Source: Bimastos eiseni (taxonomy: Eukaryota > Annelida > Clitellata > Crassiclitellata > Lumbricidae). From it: a DNA stretch of 64,000 nucleotides. Position 1 is the first letter of the stretch. Each line of letters opens with the position of its first letter. Of the stretch, positions 38,530 to 50,200 are shown piece after piece. Where the stretch lies: contig OY365817.1 in assembly GCA_959347315.1 (NCBI GenBank), positions 29,294,536 through 29,358,535 of the forward strand, written 5' to 3'. Under the pieces are notes generated by a model. That model was not told where the DNA came from, did not search any database, and was given only the letters and a program-made list of their open reading frames with translations. A program made the position numbers and the translations under genes.

Positions 38530-38819
38530 AGCTCTATTTGATCTCTGCAGTAGAGAAAGAAAACCAAGACATCAAGAGTAAAACGATTTCTCTTTGCTAG
38601 CTTAATAATCAATCCATCTGTTAGGCAGGGAGACTACAACTACGTCTAAACAATAGGCGATAATCGACAAACTTCAGTTTTGAAGTGTTTTCCCGATGGT
38701 ACAACTAATAACAGAGTTCAACTAGAGCTCATATATCTCAATTGCATGTTAAATAAAAGTTTAATGAGAACTACGCTTTACAGAACTTAACAGGTAACCT
38801 TCCATTACATACAGATTTC

Positions 38820-39365
38820 GTATTCTCACTCATCGGCAAAAGGATGACCAGCAGCATTTGAGGAACACCCCCTTAATGCGAATCCATTGAGTTCTCAAGT
38901 CGCCAGTAATAATCCATTTGGATTCATTCATATAAGAATGATCCAACTAAATGCGATGATCTCTGGTCCACAAGTGATCTCAAGAAACTGGATAAAAACA
39001 TCATGATCAAACCCATGAGGAGACATCGTAGAGAGCCAGAAGAGTGAGTTTGACCAATCAGAATAGATTTAAGACAGCAGGGAAAGGTATGGCAGTCTCC
39101 TTGAAATAATGAGCTCTAAATCAAGACTGGTTAGCGAGAACGAGACCATATTGCTTAAGACACAGGAAAGAGATAATCCGTTCTAGAGTCTCAGAAAGAA
39201 AGAATAGATTTGAGATTGGCCGATAGTTATGGTTGGTGTTAAGATTAGGCGTTTTGAGCGGGGGAAAGACAAGGGCCAGTTTCTGTTGGGGGGGGAGAGG
39301 GAGGCTGCAACCTTCAAAGATAGACCTATTAAACAGATATACTGAATTGGGGCAAAATCATCCAA
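38820..39365 (-). mobile_element. LINE reverse-transcriptase fragment (CR1/L2-like)
   Basis: Allowing for frameshifts, the minus strand translates to hallmark RT words in the right order: KLALVFPPLKTPNLN, NYRPISNLFFLSETLER, then an HYFKETA segment matching the usual HHSTETA, then DHDVFIQFLE matching the DH-ILL-RLE region, then a GVPQ-like word. Stops and frameshifts throughout show it is dead. Confidence 0.8.
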
Positions 39366-39369
39366 AAGG

Positions 39370-39945
39370 TATCAATAACAAAGTGGGGTAAAATGTATGT
39401 AAACAATATGACCACCCCCGAATTGGCTGAAAATAGAGTGCACCTAACAACACAACCAAACAAAGTCACACACAGTAAATAAGTAAGTAATCAGGACGAC
39501 TGAAATTCAAATAATAATTAAAATGAACAATCATTAGAATGCAACATTAATTAATTTACAGAAAAATCAACATTACAATAGGTGCCAAAACACACTTTCG
39601 ATGGAGCGAAAAAAAGCAGATAAAGTCATTTCTGATCATGTTAACTAGTGTGAGTTCAGCTTGTGCTTTAAGTAACTTTGTTCTGGCTTGTGCCGTATTT
39701 CACCCACATTCACGAACATTCAAACACAGCTTATCAGATATTTAAACGTTTCAACGTTCACTTCGTTCCTTGTAATAAAATATATTCTCTTCGTTACAAA
39801 ACCTTTCGTCCTGATTACTTACTAAATCACTGTGCGTGAATGCGTTCGGCTGTGTCGTTAGGTGCGCTCTATTTTCAGCCAATTCGGGGGCGGCCATATA
39901 GTTTACATACACAGGCTTCTAGTTTTCAATTTTACCCAAAGTGGG
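39370..39945. mobile_element. Foldback/MITE-like element with long inverted repeats
   Basis: Left arm (about 39,370-39,505) and right arm (about 39,810-39,945) are inverted copies. Left words gaccacccccgaattggctg, gagtgcacctaac and aagtaatcaggacg reappear in reverse complement on the right as cagccaattcgggggcggcc, gttaggtgcgctc and cgtcctgattactt. About 300 bp of unrelated AT-rich DNA separates the arms and no transposase frame is present. The outer ends differ by an insertion in the right arm. Confidence 0.8.
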
Positions 39946-41242
39946 TAGTAAACCCAGTTCACATTACTTAAAGTAAACAGATGACAAAAATAAACGAAGG
40001 TCCAACTATGAGATAGGTCGAAAACCATCGAAGATAGTTCACGTTGTAGTAAACATAGGAGGAGAATCAACGTTTCCTCGTTGTAAATTAGACAATATCA
40101 AGGTCGGAAAGCGATCATTAGAATTGCAACGATATTACCCCTACATAATAAATAAATAAAATAACGTTTTAATCAACATAAGGGCATTTACATTTAAGTT
40201 GGATTGATGGTTCACAGTAGTGTAGTTTTAGAGCGATTTGTCCTCTCACAAGCTATTTGTCACAATACCAATCACGAGTATCTAAATGATTTTGTGGCTC
40301 AATCAACAGAGACCGCGCAGATAAACTTTCCTTCCGCGAGCAAAGTGTCAACAGACCAATCTGAATGAAGCCGGTTTAAACGTTGTAAACAGTAATTTTC
40401 TATTTGCTAAAATCACTAATCGGACCCTTTACACGGCCATGTTGTAGCACCGCAGATGGTTTATTTCAGAGTTCACTACATCTGACGTCACGGACAAAAT
40501 TCCTTCAATAGATACATTCATTATGTAATTATTCACCGTAAATTCATTCAGAGGTTCCGAATCTCCAAATCAGACTAAGTGGCGAGTCTATCTAAGATAT
40601 AATCGCTATTTGCTATTCGGATAAGCATAAAACGTGCATAACAAGGTATTTACAGTTGGTTGTTTACATAAACATATATTTTGATGGCGGATCTAATCTG
40701 TTGGGTGGCGGATCTCATGGTTGAGGTGGTGGATCTCAAATCCAAGGTTCCGGATTTTAAACCCGGTGAGATCTGGTCGATCTCTTATCTGGGCTGTTTT
40801 AATGGCCTCTAAGGTATAAGTTAACAGAAGCCAGACAAAAGATTCTCGCAAGTTCAATTTCACATAGTGGGGAACATAATTATTTTTGAATGAAATTGGC
40901 AGATGCATAGGAAGTTAGAAATGTAATGTCTATCTTCGAAAAGTTTTCAGCGTCCACAAAAGCCACTTTGGAGAGACCAGCTTATTAGGAACCTGTTGAA
41001 TGGAACTCTTTCCCAGAAACAATCCGCATATCGTCCTCTGATAAAATGTTAAATCTAAAATTAAATCTCAGCAGCTGTTATTCTTTTAAATCGCTATGTT
41101 GTAACGTGTCCATTGAATAAGACTCTGTTTATGTTAGAGCGCGTAATAAATACGCGATGTATTTTTTTTATTAGAACAGAGAACCAGCGTCTCATCGGGT
41201 GCGAATGTTTTTCTGTGTTTTGTTGACGTTTCGATCGTGAAA

Positions 41243-44200
41243 ATGGTCGGTCTCGTTTCATTCCTTGTTTCTTTAGATATTCTGTTATGCTCTCAGTTAT
41301 TTTTTGTCCAGTCGTCAACAGCCGAGGGCGAGATCGATCTAAAGGATGAGTACACGAATTACGAGTCGCTGACAGTGTTATTAAACCGACTTCCTGCTGC
41401 CTTTCCCAATCTGGTTGCCGTACAGACGATCGGCCAAAGTGTCCGAAATCGAGAACTATGGGTTATTAGGATAACTGATCGCGCGGAGGAAGAGGAACCG
41501 GGAGAACCGAAGGTTAAATATGTTGCCAATATTCACGGCAATGAGCCAGTGGGTCGCGAGATTCTTATTCGATTTGCCCTTCATCTGCTTAAGAGTTACG
41601 GCAAAGACGAAGCAATCACGCGTCTTATCAACAGCACAGACATATACATCATGCCTTCTATGAACCCCGATGGGTTCGAAGTGGCCGTTGAGGGGGACTG
41701 CACGGGGGTGAAAGGGAGGGGCAATGAAAATGGGGTTGATCTCTTTTCAGATTTTCCTTTGCTCTTTAATTCCTCCTACCTAGAAGACACAAGTCCTGAA
41801 GCAGACGACAATTCCTTCGAACCGGAAGTTCCGCCGCCAGAGGCGCCACGTCAACCGGAAACGAATGCACTCATTCACTGGATGAAAGAAAAGCGATTTG
41901 TGCTGTCCGCAAACTTTCACGGCAGCGATCTGTTTGTGGCCTATCCATTTGACGATTCTGCGAGCCACGCAAAGGGCCAGCCGAGCGCCACTCCCGATGA
42001 AGGGGTCTTTAGGTGGCTGACCCAGACGTACGCCCAGAACAACGACGACATGGTTGCAGGAGTTCGCTGCCCTGGGTCAAAAGTCACCACAGTAAACGGT
42101 ACAGTCAACGGAAACAGCTGGTTCCCTGTTGAAGGTTTGTTGAATTCTGATGCAGTGACTTCTATGGTGCATCTGACATGATGGTCGATTCACGTAAAGA
42201 CATCGTCATCCCTAGGAGAAAGTGGATCAGGGTTAGGAAGAGGAGGAAGGAGCTGGAAATTAGGAGAAGAATGAGGAGCAGGGTTAGGAAGAGGAAGAAA
42301 GAGCTGGAAATGAGAAGATAAATGTGGCTGAGTGAGTGGAAAGAGACGAGAAGAGGAGGAGGAGTAGGAGGGTCTTCAGTTTAGACCTGATGTTGAAAGG
42401 CAATTGAGATGGAATTGACTGAGTGACATCATCCAGAGCCACAGATAGAACACAAAGAAATTATTATATTTAGATTTGATGAGAATTGGATGCATTTGAT
42501 GTGATGTGGTCTTTGGTCTTCTCTTAAGTTACCTCAGTTGTTTATCAATTGAAGAAGAGAGGTGCATCCATTTCATCCATCTTCTCCTCTTCCTTCCTTC
42601 TCTTCTCCTCCTAATCCTTCCCCTCCTCCTTCTCGTCCTCCTCCTCCTCCTGTCTTCTGATTGTAGGAAGCATGGCCGACTACAGTTACGTTTACGCGAA
42701 TTGTCTGGAGATTACAATCGAACTGTCCTGCTGTAAATATCCATCGGCAAGAGAACTCGGTCGATTCTGGACAATCAACAGAGACTCACTGCTTGCCTTT
42801 GCCGCACAGGTTACTTACTCCAATAACATAATTATGTAGTGCAGCTTTTTCAGTCTGTCTGCATGGTAGTCTGTGTCTGTTTGTCTGTCTGTGTCTGTCC
42901 GTCTGTCTGTCTCCTTTCTTGTCCTATCTGTCTGTCCAAATTGATTGGCTTAAGATCCTCATCTTTTCTTTATGCTGTTATGTGTTGAGCTGCGAAATTC
43001 AAGCTATACAAATTATATTTACAATTACATTACAATCACAATTGCACTTCTGAGCAAACAATGTTGGAAGATGGGCGAAATAAAATTTCAGAATAAAATA
43101 AAAATAAATAAATAAAAATAAATTACATAGCAATGTCAGTGATGGGTTGACAGAGTCAATTCATACATTGTCTGATGCATTGTCTTGTGCATTCTCTTGT
43201 GCATTGTCTTTTGCATTGTCTCTTGCATTGTCTCTTGCATTGTTTTTTGCATTGTCTTGTGTGTTGTCTTTTGCATTGTCTTTTTTTGCATTGTCTTGTG
43301 CATTGTCTTGTGTCTTTTCTGTTAGGTGCACAACGGTATTCATGGTTTCGTGGTCGATGAGTGGACAAAGAAAGGAGTCTGGAATGCGTCTCTCTCAATT
43401 ATAGGAGAAGAGAATTCTCTTGTGACGGACAAATACGGCGACTACTGGATGATTGTCCTTCCTGGAACATACGACATCAGAGCCTCTGCTCCAAGGTCAG
43501 ACTTCTCCCACCCACTGGATAGAAGACCCTGCATCAACAATTATTGACCTTTGATAGACAATACAGTCATTGATGGACGACGGGCAGTGGGTGGGAGAAG
43601 TTGATTATGGTGATGATGATGACGACTGCGACAATGATGATGATCGAAAAGATGATGATAGAGATGATGATAAAGATGATGATAAAGATGATGATATAGC
43701 TGGTGATAAAGTTGATGATGATGAGGAGGAGGATGCAGGTGGTGATGATGGTGAGATACTGAGGCAGAGTTTTTGTCTGCTTCTCTCTTCATAGTTATGG
43801 TAATGTGACGGTTACAAATGTCGTCGTCGTTTCGGGACAACCGACCGAAGTCAACTTTGACCTTCGTCCATTGTTAGTAAAATTCCAATCATCTCTTCAT
43901 CATCTCTTAGTCATCTCTTAGTCATCTCTTCGTCATCTCTTCATCATCTCTTCATCATCTCTTCGTCATCTCTTCGTCATCTCTTCATCATCTCTTCATC
44001 ATCTCTCTCTTATTGTAACAGCGGCAACGAAGCGGCAGAGACAACCGAGGCCAAGGCAGAGGACGCTGTGCTGTAAAGATCAATATTTTAAAATGATTGG
44101 TGTTGGACTGTGAATTCAACTTGTCTTCCTGAGATGGCACTTTCCTTCCTGGGTTTTGCATTGTTTTACATATCAAGATCAGAACATGGATCTGGACTTG

Positions 44201-47200
44201 TTTCTTCAATCTTTGGCTTTGGTCTTCATCTCCTTAATCTAAGCTTCTCTTGTACCATTATCGCAAGGCTTCATTCAGTTCCTTGTGAAATTCTAATAAA
44301 AAGAAGTTGCTACTCTTTCATTCATTCATTCAATTTGAAAATTTATATAGCTCCCCTTCTAGAAATCTACTCAAAGGCGTTCTCAGCCAGGCTGCGGCCA
44401 AACAAAAATGACTTGAGGATACAATAGAAGGTTGGCAGATTGTTCCAAATGAAGGGGCCCACAACTGGGAAGGCTCAGTGAGCAGCTTTCAAGGGAAAGG
44501 GTTGCATTTGATGTTAAATTTATGACTGGGAATGAATATGGTTATGGTAAGACCACAAATACCTCTTCTGACATTGTCATGGTTCTACCATGTAGAATCC
44601 ACTTCCAAAGGTTTAACCTCTCATCAATTCCTTTTGTTGGTGAATAGGTTTTTGTCATTGGATGTATTTTTAGAGAGAGAAATGAAAGAAAGGCAGAACA
44701 CTGTCTCATTGATCTCTTTAAATCAATATGTTTAATTGATCTCTTTAATCGATCTCTTTAATCGATCTCTTTAATCGATCTCTTTAATGCTGTCTCTTGT
44801 TGTCTTTCTGTAGAGTTGTTGTGAGGGATAAACTCGTTGCTCCAACTCCAACCGATCTCTCGGATGTTACGAGGTTAAACAAACGTTGTCTTTCTAAATT
44901 CATAACTGTCAGGTCTTTGGCTAATGCAATCAAGGATCTCTTGAAATAACGGAACATCTGTGATTCATAGATTGATTGCTTCTTTATTGTTGGCAGATCG
45001 TGCCTTTCACAGAAAGAGAGAGAGACAGAGACAGAGAGACTGACACATGGAGTGGGCGGGTGGTGGGGTGGCAGAGGCGCCTGGAAGAGAAGGATGCCTT
45101 TAATGATGAGAGCTGCTGAGGAGACAGATTTCTTGCTTTCTCTCATCATCATCATCATCATTTGTAATGAAATTCTCATTTGCCTCATTGTTTCCTTTAA
45201 TTATCAGTTGTTACAATGATGTTTTAGTGATGCCACTGATTATCCCACTGCATCATTAACCACCGCCACCACCATGAGATCATCACACTCCACTCTCCAT
45301 CCATTCACAAGCGACCTTGACCCGGAGCAACCGGTCAACAGCCTCCTCCGTATCGTCAACAAATTACGCGACGCTTCCCATCGACAGAAGCTCCTCTTCA
45401 AGGAACCTTCTACCTTTCTTCATCTTTCGGATGAAGCTCTGACCTCTTGGCTCAAAGACTTTGCTCAACGATATCCGTCCATCACGAGACTCTACAGCGT
45501 CGGAAAGTCTGTTCTTGGTCGAGATCTTTGGGTGATGGAGATCAGCGACAACCCAGGAAGACATGAGCCAGGTCAGATAGAGGAGGGTCATTATTGTCCA
45601 GTCCTGTTATTATCAACAATCAACCCTAACCGATGCTCTGATCGGTTGAGTGAAAGAGAAACAGGAATTGATTTTGGGTTATAATATATGTTAGGAGATT
45701 TAGGTTTAAAATGGGTTTTCACTTGTCTTGGCTGTCTTCATATCTTTGCTTCTTTCTTTCTGTTTCTCTCCTGATTTAGATTTAAATCAATGGTTTATTA
45801 GTTACTTTTATTACACAAGGTTTCAAACAATGGTTATCCAAAAACAGGAGGCACTAAATGAGTTTTAGCGATATGTATTGTTTTGTGGGATGACAATAGA
45901 CGAACACTTTCCATTGTAGTGAAGTGGGATGTATGGTGCCATTCGGGTGAGATGCCCAGCTCTTCTGATTGTGCCTTTGAAAATTCCCTTGATATTCATG
46001 CAGTAGTGACGTCATCAAGGTCACTGAAAAAGATTTGTATAAAAAATCTCTCCTGCTTCAATTAAAGTCTAATATGAAACTTCATTTGGGGTATTTGTCC
46101 GTTTTTTTATTTATTTTTATTCTGAAATTTGATATCGCCCTTCTTCCAACATCTTTTGCTCAGAAGTGCATACACACGCCTCGACGACGCAATTGCAGTT
46201 ATACTGCTGAGCAATTGTGTGCAAAGGACTTGCTCAAGGTCCCTGCTTGGACAAGGGTTGAACCAGCTCACCCAGTGCACATTGAATGTTACGGGTCGAC
46301 CGCTCTAACCGATGAGCGACCATGCCACGTGGCTGCCAGCTGACTTGTCTTGCGACTGCTTGAGAGATACCACGCTCTGACTTTCCATTGCTCTACTTAT
46401 AGAGTTCAGCGATTATGGCGATAGTCTCTTTATGCAAAGCGACTATATTTAGATGTTACATTTAGGTGAGCCTGAGTTCAAGTACGTTGGCAACATGCAT
46501 GGTAACGAGGTGACAGGTCGCGTCCTCCTCGTCAACCTCATTCAGTTGCTCTGTGAGAACTATGAGCGCGATGACCTTCTGACCCTGTTCGTTACGGAGA
46601 CTCGCATTCACATCATGCCAACGATGAACCCAGATGGATATGCAGATTCCAGAGAAGGTGAGTGAAGAAAAGAGATGAAGGAGGAGATCTACTCAAAGGA
46701 AGAGATCTCAGAAGACAAATGGGTGAAACAGATGTAGTTATTCTGTTTGCTTAGACCACATTCAGTGTCTCTTTTACCTGTGGTTGGTTTTAAGTCTTTT
46801 ATTTAAATGTAACGAAATTGCGATTGTCTGATTCGTCTGTTCTATCACTTGCAGCAATGTAACAAGTGACAACTATTGTTTCTCTGTCTGTCTGTCTCAC
46901 TCTCTCCCTCTCTGTCAATCTGTCTGTCTGTCTGTCTCTTTTAAATGCTCTAATCATGACTTAATCATCACTTCAGGTGTTGATTCTTTGCTGTAAGTCA
47001 TAAGATGAGAAATTCATTCACACATTCATTCATTCATCCATTCATAATGCAGCATATTTTTATAGACTGGAATCAGTGGCATAATAACTATGGGTTCAAA
47101 AATCAGAAAACCTGGATTCACATCAGAATCTGATGAATATGAAGAGTGAGAGGACCGGAGTCTCTCTTCGATTTCTTTCTCTCTGTGCCAGAACCTGATT

Positions 47201-50200
47201 TAATATGAAGTTACGTCACTTGACTGTCGACTTTGGTTTGACCCTGAACCAACCTTTTACTGATCATCACATGTTGCCTTATGGGGTAATGGCGCTTTAG
47301 AAGTCATTGACTTAAAGGAAATTCACTTCAATCTCCATTCATGTTTTTCCATTTCACAAATATTTAGTGAAGTGAATTCTCTGATTTGTAGGAGATTTCG
47401 CTGGAGTGACCGGCCGCGCCAATTATCACAACATCGATCTCAACCGCAACTTTCCCGATCAGTTTGAGCAGACGAAAGAGAACTCGGCACAAGAACCAGA
47501 GACGTTGGCTGTCATGGCATGGATCCAGTCTCTTCCCTTCGTGCTGTCAGCTAACCTCCACGGTGGATCCCTCGTCTCAAATTACCCATTTGACGACAGT
47601 CGCAGTGGTACGACTGCCTACAGCCAAAGTCCGGATGACGACACGTTTCGAATGCTCGCCGAATCATACTCACTTGTGAGCAATACTAAGCGACTCGTTC
47701 TTCTTATTATTATTATTCTATGTCTTCTTGTTCTTATTCTTCTTCTTATTATTATTAGTATTATTATTATCATTCTTTGTCTTCCTCTTCTTAAATATGT
47801 TGCTATCAGTCTAATGTTAGTTGTAATTGTGATAAGGATGAGAAATTTGAACTACTAAACAGTGATAGTAAATATGTTCTGTTTTGAATTAAAGGCAGAA
47901 GTATTGCTAATATTATTGTGGCTGTGTTCATGGCTGTCCTAATGCAGTCACTAGTGTTATGGTCAATTTCTGATAAAAGGGGTTCAGACACCTTTAATTA
48001 AGAATTGATATTGTCATCATTGATGACAATGACATGCATTGTTTTAGGCCCATTCAACGATGCATGAAGGTCATCCTTGTCCAGAAACTGATCCTGGTGA
48101 ATACTTTAAAGATGGAATAACTAACGGAGCGCAATGGTACAGCGTCGCAGGTCAGTTAATCCGCTCTTTCAATTTGCCTATTGCCATCTTATTTTCAAAC
48201 AATGGCCTTCACTTTGATTGTTTGTCTTGTCTCAAACAGATTTTCTTAATTATCCTGTGATTTTTGGTTTACAGTTACATTTGCAATTAGTTGCTTCTAT
48301 AGCACCAGGGTCTAGTGCAGAAGATACCAATCAATGGGGCACAAAACCCTAGCCATAATCATATCAATGGATCTTGAAGACATTCTTTCATTCATCTATT
48401 CATCCATCAATTCATCCATTCATTCATCCATTCATTCATTCAATCATTCATTCATCCATTAATTAATTAATTCATTCATTCATCCATTCATTCATTCGTT
48501 CATTCATTCATTCATTCAGAGGACTTAAATAGCCCCATTGATTGATGTAAATATTGCTTCAAGATCTGTTGCTTCTTGTTCTTTCCGTCTGTCTCCACAG
48601 GTGGAATGCAGGACTGGAACTATCTGCACAGCAACTGCTTTGAAATAACGGTTGAAGTTGGATGCAGGAAATATCCGCTGGCCAACGACACACAGAGCTA
48701 CTGGGTCGCCAATGAATATTCGTTGCTTGTCTTCATGGCTCAGGTAGTCCAGCTAATGAATATTCATTGATTGTCTCATGGCTCAGATATTTCATCTAAT
48801 GAATATTCCTTGCTTGCCTTGTTGGCTCAGATAATCCAGCTAATGAATATTCATTGCTTGTTTTCATGGCTCAGGTAGTCCAGCTAATGAATATTCATTG
48901 ATTTTTTTCATGGTTCAGGTGATTAATTCTTTCAGTAATTTCAAGAAGTGGAACTTGTGTTACGTTACTTAGGGATCAGGATCGACATTTTCCGCTGAGT
49001 AGCATTAAGCAACTGGGAGGGAAAGACTTAGGTAGGAAGAGGAGGAGGAGGAAGAAAAGGAAGAAGAGAAGGAGGATGAAGAAGGTGAGGAGGAGAGTAG
49101 ACCTTAAGGCATACTTAGCACCTGAATATCAATGTTTAGCAGCACTTTCTACAGTGACTGTTCTGACCTTTGATGAGATATATGATCTTTGACCTTTTGT
49201 AGGTTCATAAGGGCATCAAAGGTTTCATTGTGGATGGGAGCACCATGCTTGGCATTGCCAATGCCTCTGTCATGGTCAGATCCATCTCACATGAAGTCTT
49301 TTCAGCGACAGATGGAGACTACTGGCGACTACTCAGCCCTGGGTCATATGAGGTCACGGTCGCTAAGAAAGAGTGAGCATAGATACAGTCTCTTTCTTTC
49401 TCTGTCTCTCTCTTGCTCTCTCTCTCTCTCTCTCTATGTGTCTACCTCTCTGTCTCTCTTTGTCTAATTAAGCTAATTCGTGACTTTCTGACTCATTTAA
49501 GCACTTTAAAACACCAAATGCAGTGGAACTTAGTTGTAATCATAGTTGTAATCATTGTTGTAATCATAGTTGTAGCCATAGTTGTAATCATAGCTGTAAT
49601 CATAGTTGTAGCCATAGCTGTAGTCGTAGTTGTAATCATAGTTTTAATCATAGTTGTAAATTCCAGATTGCAAAAGTAATGATGATGGATTTATTAGAGT
49701 TGATCTCTTTCTGACAATTTATTAATTAATAATTAAAAGGTGTTTTGTTTCCTTTCAACCTTTGTTCTATCAGTTACGAGAGCGTCACAAAGACAATCAG
49801 AGTAACGGATGAATCAGTTTCTGTCGTCAATTTCACTCTTTTTCCGATTCTTCTGAATATTTGGTCAGAAAAGAACGACTTTTCAATAGCAAAAAACATC
49901 CAGGTCACCAGTTACCTTCAGTTGGACGACATCGCAAATGAATTGAAGTCATTGGCAGCTGATAATCCTGACGTCATCAAAGTCACCTCATATGGAGATG
50001 AGGGGCGGGACCTGCACGTGATCGAAGCGACCAATCGGACAACAGGGAACAGAAGTGAGAAAGTGAACGTTGCTGTGATTGGTCGATTGAGAGGAGAAGA
50101 ACCAATCGGAACGGAGATGGTGATGCGCTTCCTGCGATTCATCGTTGCAGGTCATGACCTTTGGTGACAATGTTGTCGTTGTTTAATTGTCGTGAGATGT

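Larger units (their letters stand above)
38530..41242. promoter_or_regulatory. Head-to-head intergenic region between CUL2 and CPD
   Basis: CUL2 is read leftward from 38,529 and CPD rightward from 41,243, so this 2.7 kb must hold both promoters. It contains a LINE relic (38,820-39,365) and a foldback element (39,370-39,945) toward the CUL2 side. The 40.0-41.2 kb part is unique AT-rich DNA. I see no clear TATA box that I would assign. Confidence 0.55.
41243..43872 (+). other. CPD domain I (residues about 30-427)
   Basis: Zinc ligands are present: His98 and Glu101 in [11 protein letters not shown], His226 in SANFHGSDL. The catalytic Glu316 is in [14 protein letters not shown]. However, the NRNF motif that carries the Asn/Arg pair binding the substrate carboxylate is changed to FSDF (residues 168-171), so the equivalent of Arg145 is Ser. 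Zinc binding looks intact; normal exopeptidase anchoring is doubtful. The transthyretin-like part is encoded by exons 3-4. Confidence 0.9.
45228..49842 (+). other. CPD domain II (residues about 520-899), catalytically intact
   Basis: All expected residues are present: His591 and Glu594 in [10 protein letters not shown], Arg652 in GVTGRAN, NRNF at 661-664 in [11 protein letters not shown], His700 in SANLHGGSL, and Glu791 in [11 protein letters not shown] Thr-rich linker (residues about 428-510) precedes it. The transthyretin-like part spans exon 12 and the start of exon 13. This is the only one of the four units with a full active site. Confidence 0.92.

Noticed and set aside
43570..43794. Asp-rich frame of 74 codons
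   Set aside because: Generated by the gat repeat between CPD exons 3 and 4; the exon phases connect without it.
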